49,254 nt of DNA from Bacillota bacterium. Lineage in GTDB: Bacteria > Bacillota > Clostridia > Peptostreptococcales > Anaerovoracaceae. The position numbers were made by a program, and so were the translations under genes. The notes under the pieces were generated by a model, which saw only the letters and a list, made by a program, of their open reading frames with translations, was not told where the DNA came from and ran no database searches. The number at the start of each line of letters is the position of its first letter. Position 1 is the first letter of the stretch. The stretch covers positions 1 through 49,254 of the forward strand of contig JAEDDI010000007.1 of NCBI GenBank assembly GCA_016293805.1. The letters run 5' to 3'. Below, in pieces: positions 23,772 to 32,476 of this stretch.

Positions 23772-24935
23772 ATGGCAATTTACAAGACAGGGAACAGCGT
23801 TAAACCCGTAAGTGCAGAAGCAGGAAAAGAAGCAGCAGCTCCAATCAAGGGTACAGCAGATCTTAAGATGGCTTTCGTATACAGCGGTGTGCAGTATGAT
23901 CAGGCTGAACTTCTTAAAGCAATTGGAGAAGAACTTCCCGGAGTGCCGCTTATCGGAAACACCTCGTTTACCGGCGTAATAACTCAGGACGGATTTGTTT
24001 CATCTGATGACGGATTTGCAGGAATACTTGCTGTGGCAGGCGATGATATCGATGTTGCAGTTGCAGGCCTTCCAAAGGGCGATGATGCCAGAGCAACAGG
24101 AAAAGCTGTAGCAGAGGCTGCTCTTGCCAAGGCAGGAACAGACAAGGCTCCGGATTATTTCTATATGGTAGCTCCTCCGGGAGAAGAAGAAATATATCTT
24201 AAGGGTATTTCGGAAGTAATCGGAAGAGTGCCTTTCTTCGGTGGAAGTGCTGCCGACAATGCAATAGCAGGCGAATGGCTTCTTTATACAGATGAAATGG
24301 TAACAGCTGATGGTGTTGCGGTTGCATTCTTCTATACTGAGAAACCTTTTGCAAACAAATTCACAGGTGCATACAGAGAAACTGAGAATGTGGGTGTAAT
24401 CACAAGGATTGACGGACTTCGCACCCTTGCGGAAATCAACGGAATACCTGCAATCGAACAGTACAGAAAGTGGACAGGCGCTTCGGAAGAAGACGCTGCA
24501 GGAGGAAACCTGCTGGCATATTCAATCTGCAAGCCTCTTGGAGTTAAGGATCCTTTAGGAGATCTTGTAGCAATCAGACACCCTATGAACGGCAACGATG
24601 ACGGTACAATTGCTGTAGGCAACAACCTGGCAGTGGGAACAGCTATCATGCAGCTTGAGGCTTCAGTTGATGAACTTATATCATCGGTCGGAAAGACTCT
24701 TGATGAGCTCAAGGCTAAGATCGGCGGACCTATTGCAGGACTTCATCTTGTACACTGCGGAGGAAGAAGAGCAGGTATCGACAGCAGAATCGGCGAAGTA
24801 TATGAAGAAGTTAAGAAGGCAGTCGGAGATATTCCTTTCATCGTTGAATTCACATTCGGTGAATACGGATACGAAGATGACGGCAGAAATACATGCGGAG
24901 GACTTATGTTATCCTTCACAGCATTCGGAGCATAG
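23772..24935 (+). CDS. FIST-domain protein
   Basis: This soluble 387-residue protein consists of a FIST N domain (about residues 30-220, with LPGVPLIGNTSFTGVIT and VPFFGGSAADNA) and a FIST C domain (about 225-380, ending HCGGRRAGI and EFTFGEYGYEDDGRNTCGGLMLSFT). FIST domains are found in signal proteins and are proposed to sense small ligands such as amino acids. Here the protein stands alone, without a kinase, cyclase or chemotaxis output domain. It shares an operon with an aldehyde dehydrogenase 42 bases downstream. GGAGG precedes the start. A role as a binding protein or chaperone for the dehydrogenase substrate is speculative. Confidence 0.88.
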   Translation: MAIYKTGNSVKPVSAEAGKEAAAPIKGTADLKMAFVYSGVQYDQAELLKAIGEELPGVPLIGNTSFTGVITQDGFVSSDDGFAGILAVAGDDIDVAVAGLPKGDDARATGKAVAEAALAKAGTDKAPDYFYMVAPPGEEEIYLKGISEVIGRVPFFGGSAADNAIAGEWLLYTDEMVTADGVAVAFFYTEKPFANKFTGAYRETENVGVITRIDGLRTLAEINGIPAIEQYRKWTGASEEDAAGGNLLAYSICKPLGVKDPLGDLVAIRHPMNGNDDGTIAVGNNLAVGTAIMQLEASVDELISSVGKTLDELKAKIGGPIAGLHLVHCGGRRAGIDSRIGEVYEEVKKAVGDIPFIVEFTFGEYGYEDDGRNTCGGLMLSFTAFGA

Positions 24936-24977
24936 TCTCCGTATGACAGACAGATTTATTCAGGAGGTGGCAATGTT

Positions 24978-26411
24978 ATGAAAATGGTAATTAACGGCAA
25001 ACTGTGCGACAGTGTAAGCGGAGCAACATTTGATATCATAAATCCTGCAAACGGACAGGTTATCGAAAGCGTTCCGAAGGCAAATGCGGAAGATATCGAA
25101 ATTGCGGTAACTGCGGCAGAGGCAGGACAGAAGATATGGGCAAAGGTTCCTGTTTCGGAAAGAGCAAAGGTATTATACAGATTCCTTGACATAGTTGAGG
25201 AAAACAAGGAAATGCTTGCCCAGACTCTTTCGGCAGAGAACGGAAAGCCTATCACAGAAGCCAGAGCGGAAATCGCGAACATTCCTATCGGATTCTCCGG
25301 CTTCATCGAAAAGGCAAAGCATTACTACGGTGAAATAATTCCTGCGGGAACAGAAACAGGACAGGACAAGAACCTGCAGCTTGTAACAAGGGAGCCTATA
25401 GGCATTGTTACATGTATCATACCGTTCAACTTCCCTTGCGATCTGTTCGATCAGAAGGTTGCGCCTGCACTTATGATGGGTAACGCGGCAATCGTGCTTC
25501 CGTCATCGGACAATCCGCTCACACTTATGAAACTTACTGATATGCTTTGCCAGGCAGGAGTGCCTGACGGTGTTGCACAGTGCATTACAGCACCGGGAGC
25601 GGCAAAACAGGCTGCGGTTTCAGATCCGAGAGTTCATCTTGTAACTCTGACAGGAAGTACAGAAGTTGGAATTGACACAGCAAAACTTGCAGCAGAAGAC
25701 TTAACACATACAGCACTTGAACTTGGCGGAAATGATGCATTCATTGTTCTTGATGACGGCGATGTGGATCTTGCAGTGGAAGAGCTTATCTGGGGCAGAA
25801 TGTACAACACAGGACAGGTATGCTGCGCAAGCAAGAGATTCCTTGTTCACAACTCCATAAAGGATGAGTTCGCCAAGAAAGCAGTTGAGAGAATAAGCCA
25901 GCTCAAATTCGGGGATCCTGCAGAGGAAGATACTCAGATTGCATGCCTTATAAGCGAGAAAGCGGCAGTTAAGGTTGAACAGCAGGTAAACCACACTGTT
26001 GAACAGGGTGGAAAAATCATACTTGGCGGAAAGAGAAACGGAGCATTCTATGAGCCTACAGTAATTGTTGATGTGCCAAAGGATGCAGATGTTGCAGTTG
26101 ATATGGAAATATTCGGACCTGTAGTTCCTGTAATCGGATTTGATACAGATGAAGAGGCAATCGAAATTGCAAACAGATCCATGTTCGGTCTTTCAAGCTG
26201 CGTATTCTCAAGAGATCAGAAGAGAGCTTTCAAGGTTGCGTCGGCAATGGAAGCAGGCGGAGCTGTTATTAACGGGGCTTCCTTCTTCAGGTCGTTTGAA
26301 ATGCCGTTCGGAGGCTGGAAGTATTCCGGAATAGGAACTGAAGGTGTATTCTCCACATTTGATGAAATGACAAGAGTGAAGACTATAGTTCTTAAAAACA
26401 TTTTCGAATAA
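24978..26411 (+). CDS. NAD(P)-dependent aldehyde dehydrogenase
   Basis: This 477-residue enzyme oxidises an aldehyde to the acid. It shows the standard catalytic marks: Asn151 in IPFNFPCD, the base Glu248 in LELGGNDAF, the nucleophile Cys282 in NTGQVCCASKRF, and the late EIFGPVVPVIGFD. The lysine that normally precedes the PS motif and contacts the cofactor ribose is Leu174 here (VLPSSDNP). The closest family groups are succinate-semialdehyde and glyceraldehyde-type dehydrogenases. The start has AGGAGGTGG seven bases upstream. It is cotranscribed with the FIST gene and is closed by a terminator. The substrate is unknown. Confidence 0.92.
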   Translation: MKMVINGKLCDSVSGATFDIINPANGQVIESVPKANAEDIEIAVTAAEAGQKIWAKVPVSERAKVLYRFLDIVEENKEMLAQTLSAENGKPITEARAEIANIPIGFSGFIEKAKHYYGEIIPAGTETGQDKNLQLVTREPIGIVTCIIPFNFPCDLFDQKVAPALMMGNAAIVLPSSDNPLTLMKLTDMLCQAGVPDGVAQCITAPGAAKQAAVSDPRVHLVTLTGSTEVGIDTAKLAAEDLTHTALELGGNDAFIVLDDGDVDLAVEELIWGRMYNTGQVCCASKRFLVHNSIKDEFAKKAVERISQLKFGDPAEEDTQIACLISEKAAVKVEQQVNHTVEQGGKIILGGKRNGAFYEPTVIVDVPKDADVAVDMEIFGPVVPVIGFDTDEEAIEIANRSMFGLSSCVFSRDQKRAFKVASAMEAGGAVINGASFFRSFEMPFGGWKYSGIGTEGVFSTFDEMTRVKTIVLKNIFE

Positions 26412-26441
26412 ACAGCAAATTGCAAGTTTATCCTTATTCTT

Positions 26442-26475
26442 GGGCCGGCATATGCCGGTCCTTTCCCTTTTTCGG
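26442..26475 (+). terminator. Rho-independent terminator of the aldehyde dehydrogenase operon
   Basis: GGGCCGGCA and TGCCGGTCC form a 9-bp stem (one G-U pair), followed by TTTCCCTTTTT. Confidence 0.85.
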
Positions 26476-26586
26476 GGGAGCAGTACATGCGGCATTAATG
26501 TTATTTGTATATTGTATATTCTTTTTTTCATTTTTCGCAATGTTTATTGACTACAGGAGTTAAATAGGGTAAATTTGATGATGATG

Positions 26587-26598
26587 GTTTAATTAAAC
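26587..26598. promoter_or_regulatory. Perfect palindrome in front of nfnA
   Basis: GTTTAATTAAAC is a perfect 12-bp palindrome placed just before a GATAAT -10-like box (26602-26607) and 36 bases before the nfnA start. It is a candidate operator; it does not match the Rex consensus. Confidence 0.45.
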
Positions 26599-26633
26599 GG
26601 TGATAATAATTTAGATGAAAGGAACGCACTTTT

Positions 26634-27476
26634 ATGTTTAAAATTGTACACAAGGAAAAACTCCAGAGCACAATTACGCTCTATGAGATTGAGGCTCCCC
26701 TTGTAGCAAAGAAAGCTCAGCCGGGTCAGTTCATTATCCTGAGAGTGGATGAGAATGGAGAAAGAATACCTATCACTATATATGACTATGATACTGAAAA
26801 GGGAACAGTATCAATCATAGTTCAGACAGTCGGTTCGACAACAATGAAGCTGGACACACTCAATGAGGGTGACTGCCTTCAGGATTTTGCCGGTCCTCTC
26901 GGCAAACCGACTGAAGTATCAGCCGACAAGAGAGTATGCGTTATAGGCGGCGGAGTGGGATGTGCCATTGCATATCCGGTTTTGAAGAAATTCCATGACT
27001 GCGGAGCAAAGGTCGACGCGGTTATAGGATTCAAGACTAAAGAACTTATAATTCTTGAAGACAAGTTTGCACAGGCGTGTGATACGCTCAAAGTTTGCAC
27101 AGATGACGGCTCCTACGGTGTTTCAGGTCCTGTTACAGTGGGATTTGAAGAACTTATCGCATCAGGTGCACAGTATGATGAAGTGTTCGCAATAGGACCT
27201 ATGATTATGATGAAGTTTGTGAGTCTTGCCACAAAGAAATACAACATTCCTACAACTGTATCGATGTCACCTATCATGATCGACGGTACAGGAATGTGCG
27301 GCGGATGCAGACTGTCGGTGGGAGGAGAGACCAAGTTTGCATGTGTTGACGGTCCTGATTTTGACGGACACCTTGTTGACTGGGATCTTGCAGTACAAAG
27401 AAGCAGGGTCTACAATGAGTTTGAAACTCACAAGCGTGAGGAAACATGCAATCTTTTAGCAGGAGGTAACAAGTAA
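26634..27476 (+). CDS. nfnA: NADP-ferredoxin transhydrogenase subunit alpha
   Basis: This 280-residue flavoprotein is the small subunit of the electron-bifurcating NADH-dependent reduced ferredoxin:NADP+ oxidoreductase, also annotated as sulfide dehydrogenase subunit B. It has a ferredoxin-reductase-like FAD domain (residues 1-95, with IPITIYDYD), an NAD-binding domain (VCVIGGGVGCAIAYPVLKKF, about 102-121), and a C-terminal [2Fe-2S] motif with three of its four ligands in GTGMCGGCR and KFACVDGPDFDGH. GGAAC and AAAGGA precede the start. It overlaps nfnB by one base (TAATG). The pair balances NADH, NADPH and ferredoxin pools in anaerobes. Confidence 0.93.
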   Translation: MFKIVHKEKLQSTITLYEIEAPLVAKKAQPGQFIILRVDENGERIPITIYDYDTEKGTVSIIVQTVGSTTMKLDTLNEGDCLQDFAGPLGKPTEVSADKRVCVIGGGVGCAIAYPVLKKFHDCGAKVDAVIGFKTKELIILEDKFAQACDTLKVCTDDGSYGVSGPVTVGFEELIASGAQYDEVFAIGPMIMMKFVSLATKKYNIPTTVSMSPIMIDGTGMCGGCRLSVGGETKFACVDGPDFDGHLVDWDLAVQRSRVYNEFETHKREETCNLLAGGNK

Positions 27477-28858
27477 TGGCAAATATGGCACCCGGCAAGA
27501 ATCCTATGCCTTCACAGGAACCGGATATCAGAAACAAGAATTTTGACGAAGTTGCATTAGGATATACAAAAGAACAGGCACTCGATGAATCCGAAAGATG
27601 TCTCAACTGCAAGGCTAAGCCTTGTGTGGCAGGATGTCCCGTTAACATTGATATCCCGGGATTCATTTCAGAAATAAAAGAAGGCAGATTTGAAGAGGCG
27701 TATCAGGTTATAGCCAGAACAAGTGCGCTTCCTGCAATCTGCGGAAGAGTATGCCCTCAGGAAACACAGTGCGAAAAGTACTGCGTAAGGGGCAAGAAGG
27801 GGGACCCTGTAGGAATCGGCAGACTTGAAAGGTTCGTTGCCGACTATCATATGGAGAACTCAGATGCGGCTCCTGTAAGAAAAGAGCCAAACGGACATAA
27901 AGTTGCAATTATAGGATCGGGCCCTGCAGGACTTACATGTGCTGTTGACCTTGCAAGAGAAGGTTACGATGTGACTATCTTTGAGGCGCTCCATACTGCA
28001 GGAGGAGTACTCGTATACGGCATCCCTGAATTCCGTCTTCCTAAATCAATTGTTGCAAAGGAAATAGAAGGTCTTAAGGCTATGGATGTAAAGATCGCCA
28101 CAGACACAATTGTAGGAAGAACAATCACAATAGATGAGCTGTTTGAGGATATGGGATTTGAAGCGGTATTTATCGGATCGGGAGCAGGTCTTCCTATGTT
28201 CATGAACATACCGGGAATCAACTACAAGGGAGTTTACTCCGCAAACGAGTTCCTTACACGTATAAATCTCATGAAGGCGTACAGAGAAGATTCGGATACA
28301 CCTATCGTACGTCCTAAGAAGGCTGTTATCGTAGGAGGAGGAAACGTTGCAATGGACGCTGCTCGCTGTGCCAAGAGACTTGGTGCCGAGGTTCATATCG
28401 TTTACAGAAGAGGTATGGAGGAACTTCCGGCACGTAGGGAAGAGGTTGAGCATGCTGAGGAAGAAGGAATCATCTTCGACACATTATGCAACCCTGTTGA
28501 AATCATAGGCGATGAAAACGGAGATGCCGTGAAGGTCAGATGCATCAGAATGGAACTTGGCGAGCCGGATGAATCGGGAAGAAGAAGCCCTAAGGAAATC
28601 CCGGGAAGCGAGTTTGAAGTTGATATCGACTGCCTTATCATGGCTCTTGGAACAAGCCCTAACCCTCTTATCAAGAACACTACTGAAGGTCTTGAGATAA
28701 ACAGAAAGGGTGGAATCATAGTAAATGAGGACGGTCTTACAAGCCGCGAGAATGTTTACGCAGGCGGAGATGCTGTAACAGGAGCTGCTACTGTAATCCT
28801 TGCAATGGGAGCAGGAAAGACTGCTGCTGCTGCAATCGACAAGGCGTTAAGAAAATAA
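27476..28858 (+). CDS. nfnB: NADP-ferredoxin transhydrogenase subunit beta
   Basis: This 460-residue protein is the large subunit of the NfnAB complex and is homologous to the small subunit of glutamate synthase (GltD). The N-terminal region has two [4Fe-4S] cluster sets: Cys42, 45, 50 and 54 in CLNCKAKPCVAGC and Cys89, 93, 99 and 103 in CGRVCPQETQCEKYC. FAD binding follows at GSGPAGL (147-153), NADP(H) binding at VGGGNVAMDAARCAKRLG (about 283-300), and the FAD closing motif VYAGGDAVTGAATV. A GltA without the large glutamate synthase subunit nearby, next to nfnA, fits Nfn rather than glutamate synthase. Confidence 0.93.
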   Translation: MANMAPGKNPMPSQEPDIRNKNFDEVALGYTKEQALDESERCLNCKAKPCVAGCPVNIDIPGFISEIKEGRFEEAYQVIARTSALPAICGRVCPQETQCEKYCVRGKKGDPVGIGRLERFVADYHMENSDAAPVRKEPNGHKVAIIGSGPAGLTCAVDLAREGYDVTIFEALHTAGGVLVYGIPEFRLPKSIVAKEIEGLKAMDVKIATDTIVGRTITIDELFEDMGFEAVFIGSGAGLPMFMNIPGINYKGVYSANEFLTRINLMKAYREDSDTPIVRPKKAVIVGGGNVAMDAARCAKRLGAEVHIVYRRGMEELPARREEVEHAEEEGIIFDTLCNPVEIIGDENGDAVKVRCIRMELGEPDESGRRSPKEIPGSEFEVDIDCLIMALGTSPNPLIKNTTEGLEINRKGGIIVNEDGLTSRENVYAGGDAVTGAATVILAMGAGKTAAAAIDKALRK

Positions 28859-28871
28859 AGTATATATAAAT

Positions 28872-28907
28872 ACGGCACGCAGATATTCTGCGTGCCGTTA
28901 TTTTTTT
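28872..28907. terminator. Terminator between convergent genes
   Basis: ACGGCACGCAGA-TAT-TCTGCGTGCCGT is a perfect 12-bp stem followed by TATTTTTTT on the plus strand. The opposite gene ends at 28907, so the hairpin may stop both. Confidence 0.93.
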
Positions 28908-30256
28908 CAGAAAAGAAGATGCGCTGCCGGACATACAACAACAAGTGAGATGATTGTTCTTTCCAGGAAGATTATGAACAGCTCGGGAAGGTTCAGAGGG
29001 AGCTTTGATGAGAGGATAAGCCCTCCTACCTCCGAAAGGTAGAGAACCTGCGTTACTGAAATTACGGCAACTATGAATTTTGTAATGCTGCATGCATCGG
29101 TTCCTGCAATAAGTATTGACGGGGTGAACATGTCGACGAATCCGACGATCATTGTCGATGCGGCCTCATTGACATCCGGAACCTGAAGGACTGAAAGAAG
29201 AGGTCTGAAAGGTATTCCCAGCCACTCGAATACGGGCGTATAGTTTGCGACAGCAAGGGCAACTGTTCCTATGCACATTACTGTGGGAAGAACACCGAAC
29301 CACATCTGCGCGGAGTTCCTGCATCCGTTTGATATAAATTCTCCTATGCCTTTATGTTCTGATACTCTCTTCATTGCCAGAGCCATGCCGTACTGAACTG
29401 TGTTTTTGTATTCTGCAGGTACGGTTTCAGGCATTTTTTTCCCTTCTACAAGGTATGTATCCTTTTTCCTGCAAAGAGGCCAGAGCCGCGGACATATGAT
29501 TGCGCAGCAGACACAGATAATGCATATTATAAGGTAGTACGCTCCAAAGTATTCTATAAGCCCCACCTGATTAAGAACAACCAGACTGAATGTTATCGAT
29601 ACGGCGGAAAATGTTGTGGCTATGACAGCCGCTTCTCTGGCGGAATAGTACCCCTGTTCGTACTGGCTGCATGTGAGCATTACGCCGAGAGTTCCGTCGC
29701 CTATCCATGAAGTTATACAGTCGACTGCGGCGCGGCCGGGAATTTTAAAAAGCGGTCTCATCCATTTTGTCAAAAGAGCGCCTACGAATTCAAGCAGACC
29801 GAAATCGAGAAGAAGAGGCAGCAGCAGGCCGGCTATTGCGAATATTATAACCAGGGTGCACAGAAGGTCATAAAGGATAAATGTTCCCTGGTCTGCACCT
29901 GCAATTATTTCAAGAGGTCCTTCGGGATCTGCTGTGAATGTTATCCAGCAGAAAACTGCTCCAGCAACGCGTATGGCAACCCATATCGGCGATGCCGAGA
30001 AAGTGGATTTAAGCAGCGGTCTTTTGTCAAACCAGGAAGGGCGTACAAGGTATAAAATTGATACTGCAGCTGATACTGTAAGTATTGCAAGGCATAGTGC
30101 AGGAAGAATTCCCCCTGCGGCTAAGGCAATGGCATCTGCCAGGATTTTTACCGCTATTGTCCATCCCCCGTCCCATTTTACAGGAATCATGAAGAGTGCG
30201 ATTCCTGTTAATGAAGGAATGAAAAACAACAGCCGGTTTTTAAATGTCGTTTTCAA
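28907..30256 (-). CDS. YjiH-like nucleoside-recognition membrane protein
   Basis: This 449-residue protein has about ten membrane helices and the two nucleoside-recognition (Gate) segments of the YjiH/SpmA-like group: SWIGDGTLGVMLTCSQYEQGYYSAREAAVIATTFSAVS (about 188-225) and PDVNEAASTMIVGFVDMFTPSILIAG (about 362-388). Such proteins are thought to move or sense small molecules; the substrate here is unknown. The start is TTG at 30256 with AGGAGA upstream; there is no ATG nearby in frame. It lies alone, convergent to nfnB and divergent from alanine dehydrogenase. Confidence 0.87.
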   Translation of the reverse strand: MKTTFKNRLLFFIPSLTGIALFMIPVKWDGGWTIAVKILADAIALAAGGILPALCLAILTVSAAVSILYLVRPSWFDKRPLLKSTFSASPIWVAIRVAGAVFCWITFTADPEGPLEIIAGADQGTFILYDLLCTLVIIFAIAGLLLPLLLDFGLLEFVGALLTKWMRPLFKIPGRAAVDCITSWIGDGTLGVMLTCSQYEQGYYSAREAAVIATTFSAVSITFSLVVLNQVGLIEYFGAYYLIICIICVCCAIICPRLWPLCRKKDTYLVEGKKMPETVPAEYKNTVQYGMALAMKRVSEHKGIGEFISNGCRNSAQMWFGVLPTVMCIGTVALAVANYTPVFEWLGIPFRPLLSVLQVPDVNEAASTMIVGFVDMFTPSILIAGTDACSITKFIVAVISVTQVLYLSEVGGLILSSKLPLNLPELFIIFLERTIISLVVVCPAAHLLF

Positions 30257-30629
30257 AATAATTTCTCCTGTCTTTTATTTAATTCGATTCTAACAATATA
30301 TCAGAAAAAATATGAGAAGGAAACAGGAAACACCGGAAATAAAAAAATTACGGGCACAGCAAAATTGTACCGTTTTCTGACAATTGCAGCTGCATGTTTT
30401 CATCTTTATTGCGATATTTCTGACTGCGGGGAAATTGTCAGAAATATCAGACGCCTGGTGAGTGATTAGTCAGAATACTTGATAAATCTGCAGGCAAATA
30501 GTCAGAATAATTGCGATACGCCACAGAATCGCCGCTTTACCGGAAGCGTCATTGCGTTTATTCTGCAGACAGGAAAAGAAAACAAAACTGTTATTTCATA
30601 TGTAAAGGGATAGACAAAGGAGAATAATT
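30257..30629. other. Long regulatory gap with GTCAGAA motifs
   Basis: This 373-base divergent gap holds no gene. It contains five copies of GTCAGAA or its complement at 30375-30381, 30418-30424, 30437-30443, 30469-30475 and 30501-30507, the middle two inside a perfect 12-bp inverted repeat. The region probably serves the alanine dehydrogenase promoter, which I could not place with confidence. Confidence 0.6.
30413..30448. repeat. Perfect 12-bp inverted repeat
   Basis: GATATTTCTGAC (30413-30424) and GTCAGAAATATC (30437-30448) are exact inverted copies around a 12-base loop. Confidence 0.85.
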
Positions 30630-31748
30630 ATGAGAATAGCATGTGTAAAGGAAATCAAGAACAATGAATTCAGAGTTGGAATGACCCCTGATAACGTAAA
30701 GGAATATGTAGGAGCAGGACACGATGTGTACATTGAAAAGGGAGCAGGAGAAGGCTCGGGATTTACCGATGATGAATATGCTGCTTCAGGAGCGCAGATT
30801 CTGGAGACTGCAAAAGAATGCTGGGATATCGCTGAAATGATGGTTAAGGTAAAGGAACCGCTTCCTGCAGAATATGATCTGTTTCACGAAGGACTTGTTC
30901 TATTCACATATCTTCATCTTGCTGCAGACGAGCCGCAGACTAAAGCTCTCATGGAACACAAGGTTACCGGCTTTGCGTATGAAACATTAATCGAGAAGGA
31001 CAGATCTATTCCTCTTCTTGCTCCTATGAGCCAGATTGCCGGCAGACTGAGTGTTCAGGAAGGCGCAAAGTATCTTGAAAAGAGATTTGGAGGATCGGGC
31101 ATACTTCTTGCAGGAGTACCGGGCACTCCTAAAGCTAACGTTGTAATAATCGGAGGAGGCTCTGTTGGAACAAATGCCTGCAAGATAGCAGTAGGCATGG
31201 GAGCAAATGTAACTGTGCTTGATGTGAATACTGCAAGACTTGCTTATCTTGATGATATTTTCGGTTCAAGAATACAGACGCTTGTATCAACAGATTCAAA
31301 CATTGAAAAGGCCTGCATAGAGGCTGACCTTGTTATCGGTTCAGTTCTGATCCCGGGCAAGGCTGCTCCTAAGCTGTTCAAGGCGAAGTATCTAAAGGAG
31401 ATGAAACCCGGTTCGGTATTCGTTGATGTGGCTGTAGATCAGGGCGGATGCGGAGAGACAACAAGAGTAACATACCATGACGATCCGATTTACGTTGTTG
31501 ACGGAGTTGTTCATTACTGCGTAGGCAATATGCCGGGAGCTGTTCCGCGCACATCGACAATAGCGCTGACAAATGCAACTTTAAGATACGGTCTTCAGAT
31601 TGCTAACAGGGGAATTACTGAAGCGTGCCGCTCAAATCCTGTTCTTTATTCGGCAATCAATACATATGACGGAAAACTCACATGCAAAGCTGTTGCAGAG
31701 AGCTTTGAAGGCTACGAATACACCGATCCTGCTGAAATAATGGCATAA
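30630..31748 (+). CDS. ald: Alanine dehydrogenase
   Basis: This 372-residue enzyme converts L-alanine to pyruvate and ammonia with NAD+, or makes alanine in the reverse direction; in anaerobes it can serve fermentation or nitrogen handling. The N-terminal catalytic domain has RVGMTP, the substrate residues Lys75 in VKVKEP and His96 in YLHLA. The NAD-binding domain carries VVIIGGGSVGTNACKIAVGMGA near 170-190, and AVDQGGCGETTR holds the catalytic Asp. Family length is 370-375 residues, so the gene is complete. AAAGGAG is eight bases before the start. The upstream gap carries repeated GTCAGAA motifs. Confidence 0.96.
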   Translation: MRIACVKEIKNNEFRVGMTPDNVKEYVGAGHDVYIEKGAGEGSGFTDDEYAASGAQILETAKECWDIAEMMVKVKEPLPAEYDLFHEGLVLFTYLHLAADEPQTKALMEHKVTGFAYETLIEKDRSIPLLAPMSQIAGRLSVQEGAKYLEKRFGGSGILLAGVPGTPKANVVIIGGGSVGTNACKIAVGMGANVTVLDVNTARLAYLDDIFGSRIQTLVSTDSNIEKACIEADLVIGSVLIPGKAAPKLFKAKYLKEMKPGSVFVDVAVDQGGCGETTRVTYHDDPIYVVDGVVHYCVGNMPGAVPRTSTIALTNATLRYGLQIANRGITEACRSNPVLYSAINTYDGKLTCKAVAESFEGYEYTDPAEIMA

Positions 31749-31763
31749 ATCGCATATATACTG

Positions 31764-31804
31764 CCTCCGCGATATGGTATAATATCCTGCGCGGAGGTTT
31801 TTAA
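31764..31804 (+). promoter_or_regulatory. Overlapping terminator, promoter and ribosome site
   Basis: CCTCCGCG (31764-31771) and CGCGGAGG (31790-31797) form an 8-bp stem followed by TTTTT, a terminator for ald. The loop holds an extended -10 box TGG-TATAAT (31775-31783). The right arm contains GGAGG, seven bases before the ATG at 31805. Transcripts starting near 31790 would contain only the right arm, leaving the ribosome site free. Confidence 0.8.
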
Positions 31805-32476
31805 ATGGAAAAGATTTTATTCGAAATGCAGGATTTGGGATACAGGGAGTTTCACCTTAAACTGATACCCGGAACAGATCCTGAAACGGTTATAGGGGTA
31901 AGGGTTCCTCAGCTCAGGAAACTTGCGAAAAAACTCTTCGAAGGCGGAGACTGCGGTGAATTCCTCGAATCGCTTCCCCACAGATATTACGATGAGAATA
32001 TGCTTCACGCTCTGATTATCAATGAGATGAGAGATTACGACGATGCAGTTATTCATCTTGACAGATTCCTTCCGTATGTGGATAACTGGGCAGTGTGTGA
32101 CAGCCTGAAGCCAAGACCGTTTGCAGGGAACAGGGAGAAACTTCTTGGATATATAGACGGGCTTCTTGAGTCGGAACATACATATATGGTAAGATTCGGT
32201 CTGCTTATGCTTATGACCCATTATCTTAATGAGGATTACGGCCCTGAGATTCTGAAGAGGGCTGCAGACATAAGGAGCAATGAGTACTATGTAAATATGA
32301 TGACTGCCTGGTTTTTTGCTTCAGCGCTGGCTGCAAAGTGGGAGGAGGCTGTTAAATACATAGAGGGCAACTGCCTTGATCCATGGGTGCACAACAAGGC
32401 GATACAGAAAAGCATTGAAAGCAGAAGAATTACTGATGAACACAAAGAATATCTTAAGACCATGCGGAGGAGATGA
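31805..32476 (+). CDS. AlkD-like DNA alkylation repair enzyme
   Basis: This 223-residue all-helical protein of the ALK HEAT-repeat family (AlkC/AlkD) probably removes N3- or N7-alkylated purines from DNA. The family pattern is visible: GVRVPQLRKLAKKL at 32-45, YYDENMLHALIIN near 61-73, VDNWAVCDSL at 91-100 with the catalytic Trp and Asp region, and VRFGLLMLMTHYL, ending in a cluster of basic residues. The start has GGAGG seven bases upstream inside the terminator stem. The flavodoxin-like gene overlaps its end by four bases. Confidence 0.88.
   Translation: MEKILFEMQDLGYREFHLKLIPGTDPETVIGVRVPQLRKLAKKLFEGGDCGEFLESLPHRYYDENMLHALIINEMRDYDDAVIHLDRFLPYVDNWAVCDSLKPRPFAGNREKLLGYIDGLLESEHTYMVRFGLLMLMTHYLNEDYGPEILKRAADIRSNEYYVNMMTAWFFASALAAKWEEAVKYIEGNCLDPWVHNKAIQKSIESRRITDEHKEYLKTMRRR

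Noticed and set aside
27476..28858. Glutamate synthase small subunit (gltD) as the name for this gene
   Set aside because: There is no large subunit gene nearby, and the direct one-base overlap with the nfnA-type subunit supports the NfnAB complex.
30413..30507. CRISPR array suggested by repeated GTCAGAA motifs
   Set aside because: The repeats are only seven bases, in both orientations and with irregular spacing, and no cas gene is near.
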